DNA of 64,000 nucleotides from Terrilactibacillus tamarindi (GTDB lineage Bacteria; Bacillota; Bacilli; Bacillales; Sporolactobacillaceae). Within the stretch, counting starts at the first letter, position 1, and the number at the start of each line of letters is the position of its first letter. The notes under the pieces are model-generated. The model was not told the DNA's origin. It ran no database searches and was given only the letters and a program-made list of their open reading frames with translations. Shown here piece by piece: positions 26,067-37,302 of the stretch. Location of the stretch: NCBI RefSeq assembly GCF_009718825.1, contig NZ_WNHB01000008.1, positions 62,001 to 126,000 of the forward strand. The letters are read 5' to 3'. The translations under genes and the position numbers were made by a program.

Positions 26067-26458
26067 ATAATGACAACTTAGCTTTTCTTTAAATCACTGT
26101 TCTTTTTGATCTACAAATATCATACATATCATAACGATAAAGCTTAAAACTTACCCCGAGAGATTTTTTATGATACAATGCGTACATAAACGAAAAGTCA
26201 TACGATTTATTTGACGTTACTTTTTAGTATAATGATTTTTATATCCTCAAAATGGGTATGGAAATTTATAATTAATAGTAACGAGCATGGACAACATGAA
26301 TAAGCTATCCATTGTCACGAATTAACTTTATTAGTGAATAAAGATAAAGGCTTGTACCATTTAAAATTGAGGCTAAGCTTAAGTTTTTCTAATTAAAAAT
26401 GCTTCGCTCATGTCTGCTTTTTAAGAAGTAAGACAGAATGTTAGAGGGGTGAAAATAT
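26067..26458 (+). other. clpX leader region
   Basis: About 390 nt, AT-rich, with no gene that I can support. It probably contains the clpX promoter, but no single promoter stands out. The ribosome site AGAGGGGTG lies just before the clpX start. Confidence 0.4.
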
Positions 26459-27733
26459 ATGTTTAAATTTAATGAAGAAAAAGGACAATTAAAATGTTCT
26501 TTTTGTGGAAAGACACAGGATCAAGTTCGTAAATTAGTTGCTGGACCAGGTGTATATATTTGTGATGAATGTATCGAACTCTGCACGGAAATCGTTGAAG
26601 AGGAATTAGGAACAGAAGAAGAAATTGAATTTAAAGATATTCCAAAACCACAAGAGATCAGAGCTATCTTGGAAGACTACGTGATTGGACAGGTCGATGC
26701 TAAGAAAAACCTCTCAGTGGCGGTGTATAATCACTATAAAAGAATTAATACGAATCAAAAAAGTGATGATGTTGAATTAGCCAAAAGTAATATCGTCATG
26801 ATTGGGCCAACTGGTAGTGGGAAAACGTTACTTGCACAAACCATGGCTAGAATCTTAAACGTACCTTTTGCCATTGCTGATGCAACGTCTTTGACTGAAG
26901 CAGGGTACGTAGGTGAAGATGTTGAAAATATCTTGCTTAAATTAATTCAATCTGCTGATTATGATGTTGAAAAGGCGGAAAAAGGAATTATATACATCGA
27001 TGAAATTGATAAAATTGCCCGTAAGTCAGAAAATCCGTCAATTACACGAGATGTATCTGGTGAAGGTGTGCAACAAGCATTGCTCAAAATTTTAGAAGGT
27101 ACAGTTGCGAGTGTGCCACCTCAAGGCGGGCGTAAGCATCCACATCAAGAATTTATTCAAATTGATACAACGAATATCCTCTTTATTTGTGGCGGTGCCT
27201 TTGATGGAATCGAACAAATTGTTAAACGCCGATTAGGTAAAAAAGTCATTGGATTTGGTGCATCTGCAACAAATGTACAAGATTTGAAACGTGAAGAGTA
27301 TCTTAAACATGTTCTTCCTGAAGATCTATTAAAATTTGGTTTGATTCCAGAGTTTATTGGCCGTTTGCCAGTAGTGACTAATCTTGAACAATTGGATGAA
27401 TCTGCTCTTGTTGATATTCTAACCAAACCAAAAAATGCTCTTGTTAAACAATATAAAAAATTACTTGAGCTTGATAATGTTGAATTAGAGTTTACAGATG
27501 AAGCACTCAAAATCATTGCACAGCATGCCATTGAAAGAAAAACGGGTGCTCGTGGTTTAAGATCCATCATTGAAGGCATCATGCTAGATGTCATGTATGA
27601 TCTTCCTTCACGTGATGATATAGAAAAATGTATCATTACGGAAGAAACCGCAAAAGGAACCGAACCGCCAACATTGATTACAAGTGATGGAACGATCGTT
27701 AAGAATCAGGAAACACCAAAAGAAAGTGCATAA
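26459..27733 (+). CDS. clpX: ClpX, ATPase subunit of the ClpXP protease
   Basis: A hexameric AAA+ unfoldase that delivers substrates to ClpP. 424 residues: N-terminal zinc-binding domain with CSFCGKTQ and CDECIELC, Walker [13 protein letters not shown] (about 117-128), Walker [12 protein letters not shown], pore loop GYVGEDVE and the ClpP-contact loop IGFGA. Standard length. Located between tig and lonB, as in B. subtilis. Confidence 0.98.
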   Translation: MFKFNEEKGQLKCSFCGKTQDQVRKLVAGPGVYICDECIELCTEIVEEELGTEEEIEFKDIPKPQEIRAILEDYVIGQVDAKKNLSVAVYNHYKRINTNQKSDDVELAKSNIVMIGPTGSGKTLLAQTMARILNVPFAIADATSLTEAGYVGEDVENILLKLIQSADYDVEKAEKGIIYIDEIDKIARKSENPSITRDVSGEGVQQALLKILEGTVASVPPQGGRKHPHQEFIQIDTTNILFICGGAFDGIEQIVKRRLGKKVIGFGASATNVQDLKREEYLKHVLPEDLLKFGLIPEFIGRLPVVTNLEQLDESALVDILTKPKNALVKQYKKLLELDNVELEFTDEALKIIAQHAIERKTGARGLRSIIEGIMLDVMYDLPSRDDIEKCIITEETAKGTEPPTLITSDGTIVKNQETPKESA

Positions 27734-27749
27734 CAATTGTAGATAGTAT

Positions 27750-27784
27750 CGCGGTGGTCAAATTTGACCACCGCGTTTTTTTGC
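27750..27784 (+). terminator. Terminator after clpX
   Basis: Perfect palindrome CGCGGTGGTCAAA/TTTGACCACCGCG (27750-27775), then seven T. Confidence 0.93.
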
Positions 27785-27858
27785 GTCCCGTGATATTAGG
27801 TTAGATTGTTAAAATATGGAGCAAGAACGTTGACTAATGGAAGCCTTGAAGTATGCAA

Positions 27859-28005
27859 GGTGGCGCAATAAAGGTATGAGGTGGCGCAATAAAGGTATGA
27901 GGTGGCGCAATTAAGGCCTGAGGTGGCGCAATAAAGGTATGAGGTGGCGCAATTAAGCACCGAAGTGGCGCAATTAAACACCAAGGTAGCACACCTAAAT
28001 TGGTA
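27859..28005. repeat. Tandem 21-bp repeat, seven units
   Basis: Six good units with the core GGTGGCGCAATAAAGGTATGA at exact 21-bp period (27859, 27880, 27901, 27922, 27943, 27964), plus a degenerate seventh. Units 1, 2 and 4 are identical. It is the only notable content of the 450-nt clpX-lonB gap. On the minus strand it can be read as a CATSYLY-type repeat peptide, but no ribosome site supports translation. Confidence 0.95.
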
Positions 28006-28187
28006 CAATCAAGCCTAGAAGTTCAGATCCACCTGGAAATATAACCTTCCCGAAAGCATTCCAACTAAAGTCCTTAAATCTAAAAGCGGATATTCAAATT
28101 TAAACATCTTTTTCTTTTATCGTTTAGGGATATGTCTCATCGGAGATACTGTCTTTAGAAGATAAATCGGGAGGTTAGTAGAAAAAG

Positions 28188-29876
28188 ATGAATTGGATGC
28201 CATTACTAGTCGTTGTTCAAGTATTTTTTGGAATGATTGTGGGACTCTATTTTTGGAGCTTATTGAGAAATCAGCGTAATCAAAAGACATATGTAGCAAA
28301 AGAGTCAGATAAAGAAATGAATCGTTTAAAGGATATGAGGAGAGTCGCTTTAACTGAGCCTTTATCAGAAAGTATTAGGCCTAAAAAGATGGAGGATATT
28401 ATTGGTCAACAAGATGGTATTCAAGCGCTGAGAGCAGCTATTTGTGGTGCAAATCCACAACATGTCATCATTTACGGTCCTCCTGGAGTTGGGAAAACCG
28501 CAGCAGCACGTCTTGTATTAGAAGAGGCTAAGAAACATTTGTCGTCGCCATTTAATCTGAATTCTCCATTTGTTGAATTGGATGCTACAACAGCAAGATT
28601 TGATGAACGAGGCATTGCCGATCCGCTAATTGGTTCTGTTCATGATCCTATTTATCAAGGAGCAGGGGCAATGGGACAAGCGGGTATCCCACAACCGAAA
28701 TTTGGGGCTGTGACTAATGCCCATGGTGGCATATTATTTATTGATGAAATCGGAGAGCTTCATCCCATTCAAATAAATAAATTGTTAAAGGTATTAGAAG
28801 ACCGAAAAGTCTTTTTAGAAAGTGCTTATTATAGTGAAGAAAATACACAAATTCCGACTCACATACATGACATTTTTAAAAATGGTTTGCCAGCAGATTT
28901 TCGTTTAATTGGGGCAACCACACGTTCACCGGAAGAATTACCACCAGCTATCCGGTCTAGGTGTCTTGAAGTCTTTTTTAATGAGTTGAAACAGACGGAG
29001 ATAGAATCCATTGCCATTAAAGCTGCAAAGAGAATCGGTGTGGAAGTTCCTCAAAACTGTATCGAAAAAATTGCCGAATATGCGAGAAGTGGAAGAGAAG
29101 CCGTTAATTTAATGCAAATTGCTGTAGGTGTTGTAAAGACCAAAAATGAAGAAAACAATGCGATAACTCTAAGCGATATTGAATGGGTCATTCAATCTAG
29201 CCAACTTACTCCAAGAATGAAGAACAAAATCGCTCGCAAATCCGCTATTGGAGTCGTCAATGGCTTAGCTGTTTATGGTCCAAATCGAGGAGCTTTATTA
29301 GAAATTGAAGCTACCGCAGTAAGAAGTAAACGAGTTGGAACAGTTACAATGACAGGGATCGTTGAAGAAGAAAGCATTGGATCACAGCAAAAGTCCATAA
29401 AAAGAAAAAGTATGGTAAGAAGTTCCGTTGACAATGTGCTGACAGTACTTAACCAATTAGGAGCACATGCCCACCACTATCATATCCATATTAATTTTCC
29501 AGGGGGTGTACCAGTTGATGGACCATCTGCTGGTATTGCGATGGCTGTTGCGGTGTATTCCGCTATTAATCGAGTGCCGATTGATTCTGAGGTTGCGATG
29601 ACAGGAGAATTAAGTATTCATGGTTTTGTAAAACCCATCGGTGGTGTCGTAGCGAAAGTCTTAGCGGCCAAAGAAGCTGGAGCAAAACGTGTCATTATTC
29701 CAGAAGCAAACATGCAAGATATGTTGAAAAGTATTGAGGGGATCGAAATTATCCAAGTAAGTCATTTTACAGATGTTCTCAGAGCTGTATTTAATGAACA
29801 ACCAAAAGTAGATTGGAGTCGTCCGTCAATTCCAGCAACATCATTTGATGGTCAGCTTCCATCCCAGTCAGTCTAA
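28188..29876 (+). CDS. lonB: LonB, forespore ATP-dependent protease
   Basis: 562 residues: an N-terminal membrane segment (MPLLVVVQVFFGMIVGLYFW), an AAA+ module with Walker [15 protein letters not shown] (about 103-116) and ILFIDEIGE, and a Lon protease domain with the catalytic Ser in VDGPSAGIAMAVAV and the Lys downstream in the GGVVAK region. B. subtilis LonB is made in the forespore during sporulation. No LonA-type N-terminal domain is present. ATG 28188 follows GGGAGG by 13 nt, somewhat long; an in-frame ATG at 28197 is possible. Confidence 0.96.
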   Translation: MNWMPLLVVVQVFFGMIVGLYFWSLLRNQRNQKTYVAKESDKEMNRLKDMRRVALTEPLSESIRPKKMEDIIGQQDGIQALRAAICGANPQHVIIYGPPGVGKTAAARLVLEEAKKHLSSPFNLNSPFVELDATTARFDERGIADPLIGSVHDPIYQGAGAMGQAGIPQPKFGAVTNAHGGILFIDEIGELHPIQINKLLKVLEDRKVFLESAYYSEENTQIPTHIHDIFKNGLPADFRLIGATTRSPEELPPAIRSRCLEVFFNELKQTEIESIAIKAAKRIGVEVPQNCIEKIAEYARSGREAVNLMQIAVGVVKTKNEENNAITLSDIEWVIQSSQLTPRMKNKIARKSAIGVVNGLAVYGPNRGALLEIEATAVRSKRVGTVTMTGIVEEESIGSQQKSIKRKSMVRSSVDNVLTVLNQLGAHAHHYHIHINFPGGVPVDGPSAGIAMAVAVYSAINRVPIDSEVAMTGELSIHGFVKPIGGVVAKVLAAKEAGAKRVIIPEANMQDMLKSIEGIEIIQVSHFTDVLRAVFNEQPKVDWSRPSIPATSFDGQLPSQSV

Positions 29877-29964
29877 ATTTGTTAAATCTTGTCGTTTATA
29901 AATAGACACATGTAACGACTTAAGATAGAATTGTACAGAGGTTAAGTTGTGGAGGTGAAGGTTT

Positions 29965-32295
29965 ATGACTGAGAAAAAAAATGTAATGCTCCCACTTCTT
30001 CCATTGCGTGGTCTACTCATATATCCATCGGTCGTTTTACACTTAGATGTTGGACGAGAAAAATCTGTAGAAGCTCTTGAGAAAGTTATGATGGACGACC
30101 ATCGTATCTTACTTTCTGCTCAAAAAGATGTCGGACTGGATGAGCCTGAGCAATCAGATATTTATGAAGTGGGTACCATTGCCATGGTTAAGCAGATGTT
30201 AAAGCTGCCAAATGGAACCATTCGAATTTTAGTTGAAGGTGAAAAACGTGCGCGGATAACTTCATTTACGGATACGGATGATTTTTTTGAAGTGAGTGCG
30301 GACGTTTTAGAAGATGAAGATACACAAGATGTAGAAACAAAGGCATTAATGCGAAGAACCCTTGATCTATTTAATGACTATGTTCAACTTTCCAATAAAG
30401 TGACACCAGAAACTTATGCTGCCGTAGCTGATATAGAAGAACCTGGCCGGCTAGCTGATATGGTGGCTTCTCATTTATCACTTAAAATCAAGGAAAAACA
30501 AGCCCTGTTAGAAATTGTGGATGTCAAAGAACGATTAAATAAATTAATATCGTTGCTTGCTGATGAACACGAAATTCTTAGTATCGAGAAAAAAATTGGG
30601 CAGCAAGTGAAAAAGTCCATGGAGCGAACTCAGAAAGAGTACTACTTGCGTGAACAAATGAAGGCTATCCAAAAAGAACTTGGTGAGCGAGAAGGACGCG
30701 AAGGTGAAGCGGAATCCTTAAGATCTCAAATCGAGCAGTCGACCATGCCGGAATCTATAAAAGAAAAGGCATTAAAGGAATTATCCAGATATGAGACATT
30801 GCCACCAACATCACAAGAAAGTGGCATTATTCGTACCTATATTGATTGGTTTCTTCAGCTTCCTTGGTCCGAAAAAACAGAAGATGTGATTGATTTAGAA
30901 CGTGCAAAAGAATATCTAGACGAAGCTCACTATGGTTTGGATAAAGTCAAGGAACGTGTTCTTGAGTACCTGGCTGTACAAAAGTTAACCCAATCATTAA
31001 AAGGACCAATTTTATGCTTAGCTGGTCCTCCAGGCGTTGGTAAAACATCGTTAGCGAAATCTATTGCGAAGTCGCTAAACCGTCATTTTGTCAGAATATC
31101 TTTAGGTGGAGTGAGAGATGAAGCGGAAATTAGAGGGCATAGACGCACATATGTAGGAGCGATGCCGGGCCGTATTATTCAGGGGATGAAAAAAGCAGGC
31201 ACTATTAATCCTGTCTTTTTATTGGATGAAATTGATAAAATGTCCAATGATTTCAGAGGCGATCCATCAGCGGCTATGTTAGAGGTTTTAGACCCTGAAC
31301 AAAATGGCAATTTTAGTGATCACTATTTAGAAGAACCCTATGATTTACGCAATGTCATGTTCGTCACAACAGCAAATAATATCGGAACCATCCCTGGACC
31401 ACTCCTTGATCGTATGGAGATTATTCATATATCTAGCTATACAGAAGAAGAAAAACAACATATTGCGTTAGAACATCTTTTTCCAAGGCAACTTAAGGCA
31501 CACGGTTTGAAAAAAAGTCAGTTAAAAATTCAGCCGGAAGCTATGAAGATGTTAATAAGTCAATACACAAGGGAAGCGGGAGTCAGGAGTCTCGATCGTT
31601 TACTCGCAAAAGTATGCAGGAAAGCAGCAAAACGAATTGTGTCAGGTGAACAGAAAAGTGTCACTGTAACGCTAAATACTTTAGAGAATTTTCTCGGTAA
31701 ACCGATATTTAGGCATGGCGTGGCTGAGTTAAAGGATCAGATTGGTACGGCAACTGGACTTGCTTTCACTTCGGTTGGTGGAGAAACGCTATCGATTGAG
31801 GTTTCTCTATCTCCAGGAAAAGGAAAATTGATTTTAACTGGAAAATTAGGCGATGTCATGAAAGAATCGGCACAAGCAGCCTTTAGTTATATCCGATCAC
31901 ATACTAAGGAATTGCAAATTAACGAAGATTTTCATGAAACTCGTGATATTCATATCCACGTTCCCGAGGGTGCAACACCAAAAGATGGTCCATCGGCTGG
32001 GATTACAATGGCTACGGCTTTAATATCCGCTTTGACCAAACGGCCCGTAAGAAAAGAAGTTGGAATGACTGGCGAAATTACGTTAAGAGGACGTGTCTTA
32101 CCTATTGGTGGTTTAAAAGAGAAATCTCTTGGAGCTCACCGTGCAGGGCTAAAAACTATCCTTTTTCCAAAAGACAATGAAAGAGATCTTCAAGACATTC
32201 CGGAAAGTGTACGTCAAGATTTAACATTTATTCCTGTTAGTCATCTGGATGAAGTGTTAAAATATGCACTAAAGGATGTGTCAAATGAAGATTAA
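29965..32295 (+). CDS. lonA: LonA, ATP-dependent protease La
   Basis: The housekeeping protease, degrading misfolded and regulatory proteins. The 776-residue product has the N-terminal substrate-binding domain ([20 protein letters not shown]), coiled region, Walker [19 protein letters not shown], Walker [10 protein letters not shown] and a C-terminal protease domain with Ser in [15 protein letters not shown] and Lys in GGLKEK. GGAGGTGAAGG precedes the start. Its 3' end overlaps the start of ysxC. Confidence 0.98.
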   Translation: MTEKKNVMLPLLPLRGLLIYPSVVLHLDVGREKSVEALEKVMMDDHRILLSAQKDVGLDEPEQSDIYEVGTIAMVKQMLKLPNGTIRILVEGEKRARITSFTDTDDFFEVSADVLEDEDTQDVETKALMRRTLDLFNDYVQLSNKVTPETYAAVADIEEPGRLADMVASHLSLKIKEKQALLEIVDVKERLNKLISLLADEHEILSIEKKIGQQVKKSMERTQKEYYLREQMKAIQKELGEREGREGEAESLRSQIEQSTMPESIKEKALKELSRYETLPPTSQESGIIRTYIDWFLQLPWSEKTEDVIDLERAKEYLDEAHYGLDKVKERVLEYLAVQKLTQSLKGPILCLAGPPGVGKTSLAKSIAKSLNRHFVRISLGGVRDEAEIRGHRRTYVGAMPGRIIQGMKKAGTINPVFLLDEIDKMSNDFRGDPSAAMLEVLDPEQNGNFSDHYLEEPYDLRNVMFVTTANNIGTIPGPLLDRMEIIHISSYTEEEKQHIALEHLFPRQLKAHGLKKSQLKIQPEAMKMLISQYTREAGVRSLDRLLAKVCRKAAKRIVSGEQKSVTVTLNTLENFLGKPIFRHGVAELKDQIGTATGLAFTSVGGETLSIEVSLSPGKGKLILTGKLGDVMKESAQAAFSYIRSHTKELQINEDFHETRDIHIHVPEGATPKDGPSAGITMATALISALTKRPVRKEVGMTGEITLRGRVLPIGGLKEKSLGAHRAGLKTILFPKDNERDLQDIPESVRQDLTFIPVSHLDEVLKYALKDVSNED

Positions 32296-32875
32296 TTCAT
32301 CAGAGTTTATTATTAGTGCAGTAAGTCCAAAGCAATATCCAACTGATGGACTGCCCGAGATAGCACTGGCCGGGCGTTCTAATGTTGGCAAGTCATCATT
32401 AATAAATACACTTTTAAATCGAAAAAACTTAGCGCGAACATCCCAAAGACCAGGGAAAACACAAACATTAAATTATTATAAAATTAATGATGCTTTTTAT
32501 TTTGTGGACGTCCCTGGTTATGGGTATGCCAAGGTTTCAAAGAAAGAAAAAGAAGCTTGGGGAACGATGTTGGATACGTATTTTCAGGCGAATCAGCCCT
32601 TAAAAGCGATTGTTCAACTCGTTGATTTACGTCACCCACCTTCCAAAGAAGATATTTACATGCATGATTATTTGATACACTATGGTCATCCAACGATTAC
32701 CGTGGCCACAAAAGCAGATAAAATCTCAAAAAACAAACAAGAAAAGTACAAACGTGTGATTGCAAAGGATCTACGTTTGACGTCAGATGATCCATTCATA
32801 CTGTTTTCATCTTTCAACGGACAGGGAAAAGATACCTTGTGGAAAACGATTCAGTACTACATGAAAAATGTCTAA
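32285..32875 (+). CDS. ysxC: YsxC/EngB ribosome-assembly GTPase
   Basis: An essential GTPase for 50S ribosomal subunit maturation. 196 residues with G1 [14 protein letters not shown]2/G3 [11 protein letters not shown] and DVPGYGYA, G4 TKAD. I chose the ATG at 32285 (MKINSSEF), 6 nt after AAAGGATG; a start at 32276 would come before it without a ribosome site. The gene overlaps the end of lonA by 11 nt, so translation is probably coupled. Confidence 0.96.
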   Translation: MKINSSEFIISAVSPKQYPTDGLPEIALAGRSNVGKSSLINTLLNRKNLARTSQRPGKTQTLNYYKINDAFYFVDVPGYGYAKVSKKEKEAWGTMLDTYFQANQPLKAIVQLVDLRHPPSKEDIYMHDYLIHYGHPTITVATKADKISKNKQEKYKRVIAKDLRLTSDDPFILFSSFNGQGKDTLWKTIQYYMKNV

Positions 32876-33063
32876 GCCTTAGGTTTAGATGTTTTTTATT
32901 GTGGACGGCAAGACTGTCATGAATGATGGATTGACGACACAAACAATGTTCATGTAACTTATCGGTTCATATATGTCTATTTTGTGAACTTTATTTTAAA
33001 TATTTGCGACCAGCTGGCTTAAGTTTTTGATTTTGCCTTATTTCTTTGCTAAAGTTGATTAAG

Positions 33064-33078
33064 TAATAATTATTCTAA
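33064..33078 (+). promoter_or_regulatory. Candidate PerR box upstream of hemA
   Basis: TAATAATTATTCTAA matches the PerR consensus TTATAATnATTATAA at 12 of 14 defined positions, about 90 nt before hemA. In B. subtilis the hemA operon belongs to the PerR peroxide regulon. The region is AT-rich, so chance similarity must be kept in mind. Confidence 0.45.
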
Positions 33079-33169
33079 TCTAAACAATGATGTCGTATGA
33101 TACAAACACGAGCATGAATTATGGATATTATGGAAATAATGAAAAGATATTAATCAGGGGAGGGGAAAA

Positions 33170-34519
33170 ATGTATATTCTTGTTATCGGTGTTAATCATC
33201 GCACCGCCCCTGTCGAAATAAGGGAAAAAATAGCCTTTGACGAACAAACACTGCCTGAAGCGATTACGCAGCTTAGGAATATGAAGAGTATCTTTGAAGA
33301 TGTTATTGTGTCAACATGCAACCGGACAGAAATTTACGTTGTTAGTGACCAACTTCATACAGGAATTCATTTCACAAAAAGTTTTATTTCAGATTGGTTT
33401 AACCTTGATAAAGAAGATTTTCTTCCTTATCTTTATATTAAAGAAAATAATGATGCTATTGAGCATCTTTTTCATGTTGCCTGTGGGTTAGATTCAATGG
33501 TTTTAGGGGAAACGCAAATTCTTGGTCAAATCCGTGACAGTTTTTTGCTTGCTCAAGACTATGAAACAACCGGAACTTTTTTTAATCAACTCTTTAGAGA
33601 AGCCATTACAGTCGCCAAACGAGCCCAGGCGGAAACAGGAATAAATGATACACCACTTTCAATTAGTTATATTGCCGTAGAAATGCTTAAACAACATATT
33701 TCGAATTTTGAGGATCGGCATATTCTCCTTGTTGGGGCTGGAAAGATGAGTGATTTAGCCTTAAAACATTTGAAGGCTACTGGTGGAAGGCATATCACAA
33801 TAGTTAATCGAACGTACGAAAAAGCGAAAAGATTAGCTGAAAGATTTGATGCTGAAGCCAAAAGGATGACGGATTTAAATGATTTATTAATAAAGTCTGA
33901 CATTGTGATTACATCTACAAGTTCAAGGGATTATGTCATTGATCTAGATAACATGAAAAATATCATGAAAAAAAGAGCTGAAAAACCACTTTTTATGGTT
34001 GATATGGCTGTTCCTAGGGATGTTCATCCAGATGTTCAACACATACCTCATGTCTACCTCTTTGATATTGATAAGTTAGAAAGTCAAAGTCGGAAGAATG
34101 CGGAAGAGCGAATGCGCCTCGCCTATGATGTCAAGAAGATTATAAAAGAACAAACAGAAGGATATAACCGGTGGATGCAAACGTTGGGTGTTGTTCCATT
34201 AATTACAGCACTGAGAAAAAAAGCTCTTTCAATCCAAGCTGAAACGGTAAGTAGTATTGAGAGAAAAATACCAAGCTTAACGGAAAGAGAAAAGAAAGTG
34301 ATTCGAAAACATACCAAAAGTATTATCAATCAATTGCTTAGAGACCCGATTCAGAAAATAAAAGAAAGTGCCGGACAAGAGGATGCTGAGTCTGCCTTTC
34401 AATTTTTTAAAGATCTTTTTCAAATAGAACTTGATCAGGAAGCTGAAAAATCAATGAAATCGGAAGGTCATCAAGATAAAAATAATCATGATTCACATCC
34501 GTCGATTCCTATTAAATGA
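33170..34519 (+). CDS. hemA: Glutamyl-tRNA reductase
   Basis: First committed enzyme of the C5 heme pathway, reducing Glu-tRNA to glutamate semialdehyde. 449 residues: [18 protein letters not shown], catalytic Cys in [12 protein letters not shown] (about residue 50), LGETQILGQ and the NADPH-binding [14 protein letters not shown]. An unusually polar tail ([11 protein letters not shown]) follows the dimerisation domain. AGGGGAGGGG is the ribosome site. It leads the hem operon; hemX, which follows hemA in B. subtilis, is absent. Confidence 0.97.
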   Translation: MYILVIGVNHRTAPVEIREKIAFDEQTLPEAITQLRNMKSIFEDVIVSTCNRTEIYVVSDQLHTGIHFTKSFISDWFNLDKEDFLPYLYIKENNDAIEHLFHVACGLDSMVLGETQILGQIRDSFLLAQDYETTGTFFNQLFREAITVAKRAQAETGINDTPLSISYIAVEMLKQHISNFEDRHILLVGAGKMSDLALKHLKATGGRHITIVNRTYEKAKRLAERFDAEAKRMTDLNDLLIKSDIVITSTSSRDYVIDLDNMKNIMKKRAEKPLFMVDMAVPRDVHPDVQHIPHVYLFDIDKLESQSRKNAEERMRLAYDVKKIIKEQTEGYNRWMQTLGVVPLITALRKKALSIQAETVSSIERKIPSLTEREKKVIRKHTKSIINQLLRDPIQKIKESAGQEDAESAFQFFKDLFQIELDQEAEKSMKSEGHQDKNNHDSHPSIPIK

Positions 34520-34548
34520 CATCGAGTAGATTGAAGGTGAGAAGTTGT

Positions 34549-35472
34549 ATGAGGAACATTCACGTTGGATCAAGAAAAAGTAAACTTGCTCTAACTCAAA
34601 CAGAATGGGTTATTGATCAATTAAAAAAAACATCCGTTGGTTTTACTTACTCCGTTGAGCACATCGTAACAAAAGGCGATCGAATATTAGATGTCACTTT
34701 GTCAAAAGTAGGCGGGAAAGGTTTATTTGTAAAAGAAATCGAAACGGCTTTATTAAATAAAGACATTGATTTTGCCGTTCATAGTATGAAAGATATGCCT
34801 AGTGAACTACCACCGGGTTTGAAATTAGCGTGTATTCCCGTTAGAGAAGACTGCCGTGATGCCTTGATTTCAAATGACCATATCGGTTTTCGTGATTTAA
34901 AGGAAGGGGCTGTCATTGGGACAAGTAGTTTAAGGAGAGCGGCACAGGTCTTACATGAGAGACCAGATTTGACCATACGATCACTGAGGGGCAATATTGA
35001 TACACGTTTAAGAAAGCTAAAAGAAGATGGATATGACGCCATTATTCTTGCAGCTGCTGGCCTGAACAGAATGGGTTGGTCCCAAGAGGTGGTAACAGAG
35101 TATCTATCGGATGACCTATCCGTACCAGCTGTTGGTCAAGGAGCGCTTGCCATTGAATGCCGGGAAGATGATTATGAATTAATTGAAGTATTGAAAGAGA
35201 TTCATGATAAACAAACGGCAGCGACTGTAGGAGCTGAGCGTGCGTTTTTAAGAAAATTAAATGGGGGTTGTCAAGTCCCAATTGCAGCTCATTGTACCGA
35301 AAAAGACGGTATTTACACACTAACAGGATTAGTCGGTTCACCCGATGGAAAAACGGTTTTAAAAGAAAGTGTGAAAGGCAAAAATCCGGAGTCTATCGGT
35401 TTAAAACTCGCAGACTTATTGTTAGCCCAAGGAGCGGAAAAGTTGATTGCTCCTTTTCGTGAAGGATATTGA
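34549..35472 (+). CDS. hemC: Porphobilinogen deaminase
   Basis: Joins four porphobilinogen units into hydroxymethylbilane. 307 residues; [17 protein letters not shown] at the start, [27 protein letters not shown], and the cofactor-attachment cysteine in [14 protein letters not shown] chose ATG 34549, which has GAAGGTGAG upstream, rather than an in-frame ATG at 34516 that overlaps hemA. Gap to hemA is 29 nt. Confidence 0.97.
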   Translation: MRNIHVGSRKSKLALTQTEWVIDQLKKTSVGFTYSVEHIVTKGDRILDVTLSKVGGKGLFVKEIETALLNKDIDFAVHSMKDMPSELPPGLKLACIPVREDCRDALISNDHIGFRDLKEGAVIGTSSLRRAAQVLHERPDLTIRSLRGNIDTRLRKLKEDGYDAIILAAAGLNRMGWSQEVVTEYLSDDLSVPAVGQGALAIECREDDYELIEVLKEIHDKQTAATVGAERAFLRKLNGGCQVPIAAHCTEKDGIYTLTGLVGSPDGKTVLKESVKGKNPESIGLKLADLLLAQGAEKLIAPFREGY

Positions 35473-35494
35473 TAGAATAAAGGGTGAGAGGCAT

Positions 35495-36301
35495 ATGACG
35501 AATTCAAACCTATGTGAAACTTATGCGATCAATCAAGTGCTAAAAGGTAAACGAATTATCGTGACTAGAGAGAAAAAGCAATCGCAAAGTATGTGCAAAA
35601 GAATTCATGGCTATGGTGGAACCTGCATCCAGGTCCCGCTTATAACTTATAACCCTGTCTCTTTTTCACCTAAAGAACGAGACGAACTTCTAGCCGATGT
35701 GCAACAAGCAACATGGGTTATTTTTACGAGTCAAAATGCCTTTCATTTTTTTAACGAATTAATTCCTGATTTAACCATTTTGAGAGATAAACACATTGCG
35801 GTTGTTGGAGATAAAACAGCGGCATATCTTAGAACATTTGGACTAGAGCCGGACCTATCACCCAAGAGGTTTACGAGTCGAGCCCTATATGAACAAATTC
35901 TTCAAGAAATGAATAGCCACGAAATGTCCTTTATTCCAGTGAGTCAAATGGCTAATCAACAATGGATTCAAGATTTGCGCAAAAAAGGTTATCAAATTAA
36001 ATCGAAAACGATCTATCATACGCTCAAAAACGAGGCGTCTAAACAGTTACTTCATGATTATTTTCATCGAAAGCTTGTCGATGTTGTGACACTAGCCAGT
36101 TCATCGGCGGTGACTTTTTTTGTGCAAATGGTTCAAGAATTAAATCTTGATGAGTTTTCGGCAGGTGTTGTTTATGCCTGCATTGGATCAAAAACCGCAG
36201 CTGTAGCTAAAAAATATGGATTGGCTCCCGTCATTGTGCCTAAAAAATATACAACAAATGCCATGATTGATGCTGTTTGCCAATATTATATGGAGGAATG
36301 A
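35495..36301 (+). CDS. hemD: Uroporphyrinogen-III synthase
   Basis: Closes and inverts ring D of hydroxymethylbilane. 268 residues; this family is poorly conserved, but [40 protein letters not shown] and [15 protein letters not shown] are typical, and the position between hemC and hemB settles it. ATG 35495 follows AGGGTGAGAGG; an upstream in-frame start at 35447 would overlap hemC. Confidence 0.93.
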   Translation: MTNSNLCETYAINQVLKGKRIIVTREKKQSQSMCKRIHGYGGTCIQVPLITYNPVSFSPKERDELLADVQQATWVIFTSQNAFHFFNELIPDLTILRDKHIAVVGDKTAAYLRTFGLEPDLSPKRFTSRALYEQILQEMNSHEMSFIPVSQMANQQWIQDLRKKGYQIKSKTIYHTLKNEASKQLLHDYFHRKLVDVVTLASSSAVTFFVQMVQELNLDEFSAGVVYACIGSKTAAVAKKYGLAPVIVPKKYTTNAMIDAVCQYYMEE

Positions 36302-36303
36302 AA

Positions 36304-37284
36304 ATGTCAGAATTACAATTTGACCGTCATCGTCGTCTTCGTCAAAATTCAACCATAAGAAACATGGTCCGTGAGACATCCCTATCACCATCTGATTTTA
36401 TCTATCCCATTTTCGTAGTTGAAGGGGAGTCAAACTTCAAGAAAGAAATTCCTTCTATGCCAAATGTTTTTCAGTACTCCCTAGATCGTGTACATGAAGA
36501 ATTAGATGAGATCACAACACTCGGAATTCCATCTGTGATGTTTTTTGGTGTACCAAAAAACAAAGACGCAGTAGGTACAGGTGCTTATCATGAACACGGT
36601 ATTGTTCAGGAAGCCATTCGCTTAGCCAAAAAAAATTATCCGGACTTGGTTGTTATTGCAGATACGTGTATGTGTGAATATACGGATCATGGGCATTGCG
36701 GTATCATCATAGATGGGGATGTTGATAATGATGAAAGCTTAGTCTTACTCCAACAAACGGCCGTATCACAAGCACAAGCAGGAGCTGATGTTATCGCCCC
36801 TTCTAATATGATGGACGGTTTTGTCATTGCCATTCGTCATGCTTTGGATGAAGCAGGTTACAAACATATTCCTATCATGTCTTATGCAGTGAAATATGCC
36901 TCTGCCTTTTTTGGACCATTCCGCGATGCCGCAGAAAGTGCTCCACAATTTGGTGACCGCAAAACGTATCAAATGGACCCAGCCAATCGACGTGAAGCTT
37001 TTCGTGAAGCCACATCGGATATCGAAGAAGGAGCCGATTTCCTTATTGTGAAACCTGCTCTTCCCTATCTTGATATCATTCGAGACGTTCGAAATCGTTT
37101 TAATTGCCCCATCGTGGCTTATAATGTGAGTGGTGAGTATGCCATGGTAAAAGCCGCTGCGTTGAATGGCTGGATTGATGAAAAACGAGTCGTTTTAGAA
37201 TCATTAATCGGCATGAAGCGTGCAGGCAGTGATTTAATTATTACGTATCATGCCAAAGATGCGGTAAAATGGTTACATGATTAA
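36304..37284 (+). CDS. hemB: Delta-aminolevulinic acid dehydratase (porphobilinogen synthase)
   Basis: Condenses two aminolevulinate molecules to porphobilinogen. 326 residues: [10 protein letters not shown] at the start, the zinc-site cysteines in [14 protein letters not shown], Schiff-base lysines in [16 protein letters not shown] and [14 protein letters not shown] 36304 is 2 nt after the hemD stop codon; GGAGGA lies in the end of hemD. The Cys pattern indicates a zinc-dependent enzyme. Confidence 0.97.
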   Translation: MSELQFDRHRRLRQNSTIRNMVRETSLSPSDFIYPIFVVEGESNFKKEIPSMPNVFQYSLDRVHEELDEITTLGIPSVMFFGVPKNKDAVGTGAYHEHGIVQEAIRLAKKNYPDLVVIADTCMCEYTDHGHCGIIIDGDVDNDESLVLLQQTAVSQAQAGADVIAPSNMMDGFVIAIRHALDEAGYKHIPIMSYAVKYASAFFGPFRDAAESAPQFGDRKTYQMDPANRREAFREATSDIEEGADFLIVKPALPYLDIIRDVRNRFNCPIVAYNVSGEYAMVKAAALNGWIDEKRVVLESLIGMKRAGSDLIITYHAKDAVKWLHD

Positions 37285-37302
37285 TAGCGAAAGGGGATCA
37301 TC

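Noticed and set aside
27157-27636. Minus-strand 159-codon frame inside clpX
   Set aside because: Shadow of the conserved ClpX C-terminal half, no ribosome site.
27859-28005. Possible CRISPR array
   Set aside because: Units are head-to-tail 21-bp repeats without spacers, the sequence is not palindromic and no cas genes are present.
27796-28008. Minus-strand frame encoding CATSYLY-type repeats between clpX and lonB
   Set aside because: It is the translation of the 21-bp tandem repeat, which stays open because the period is a multiple of three. No ribosome site and no conserved flanks.
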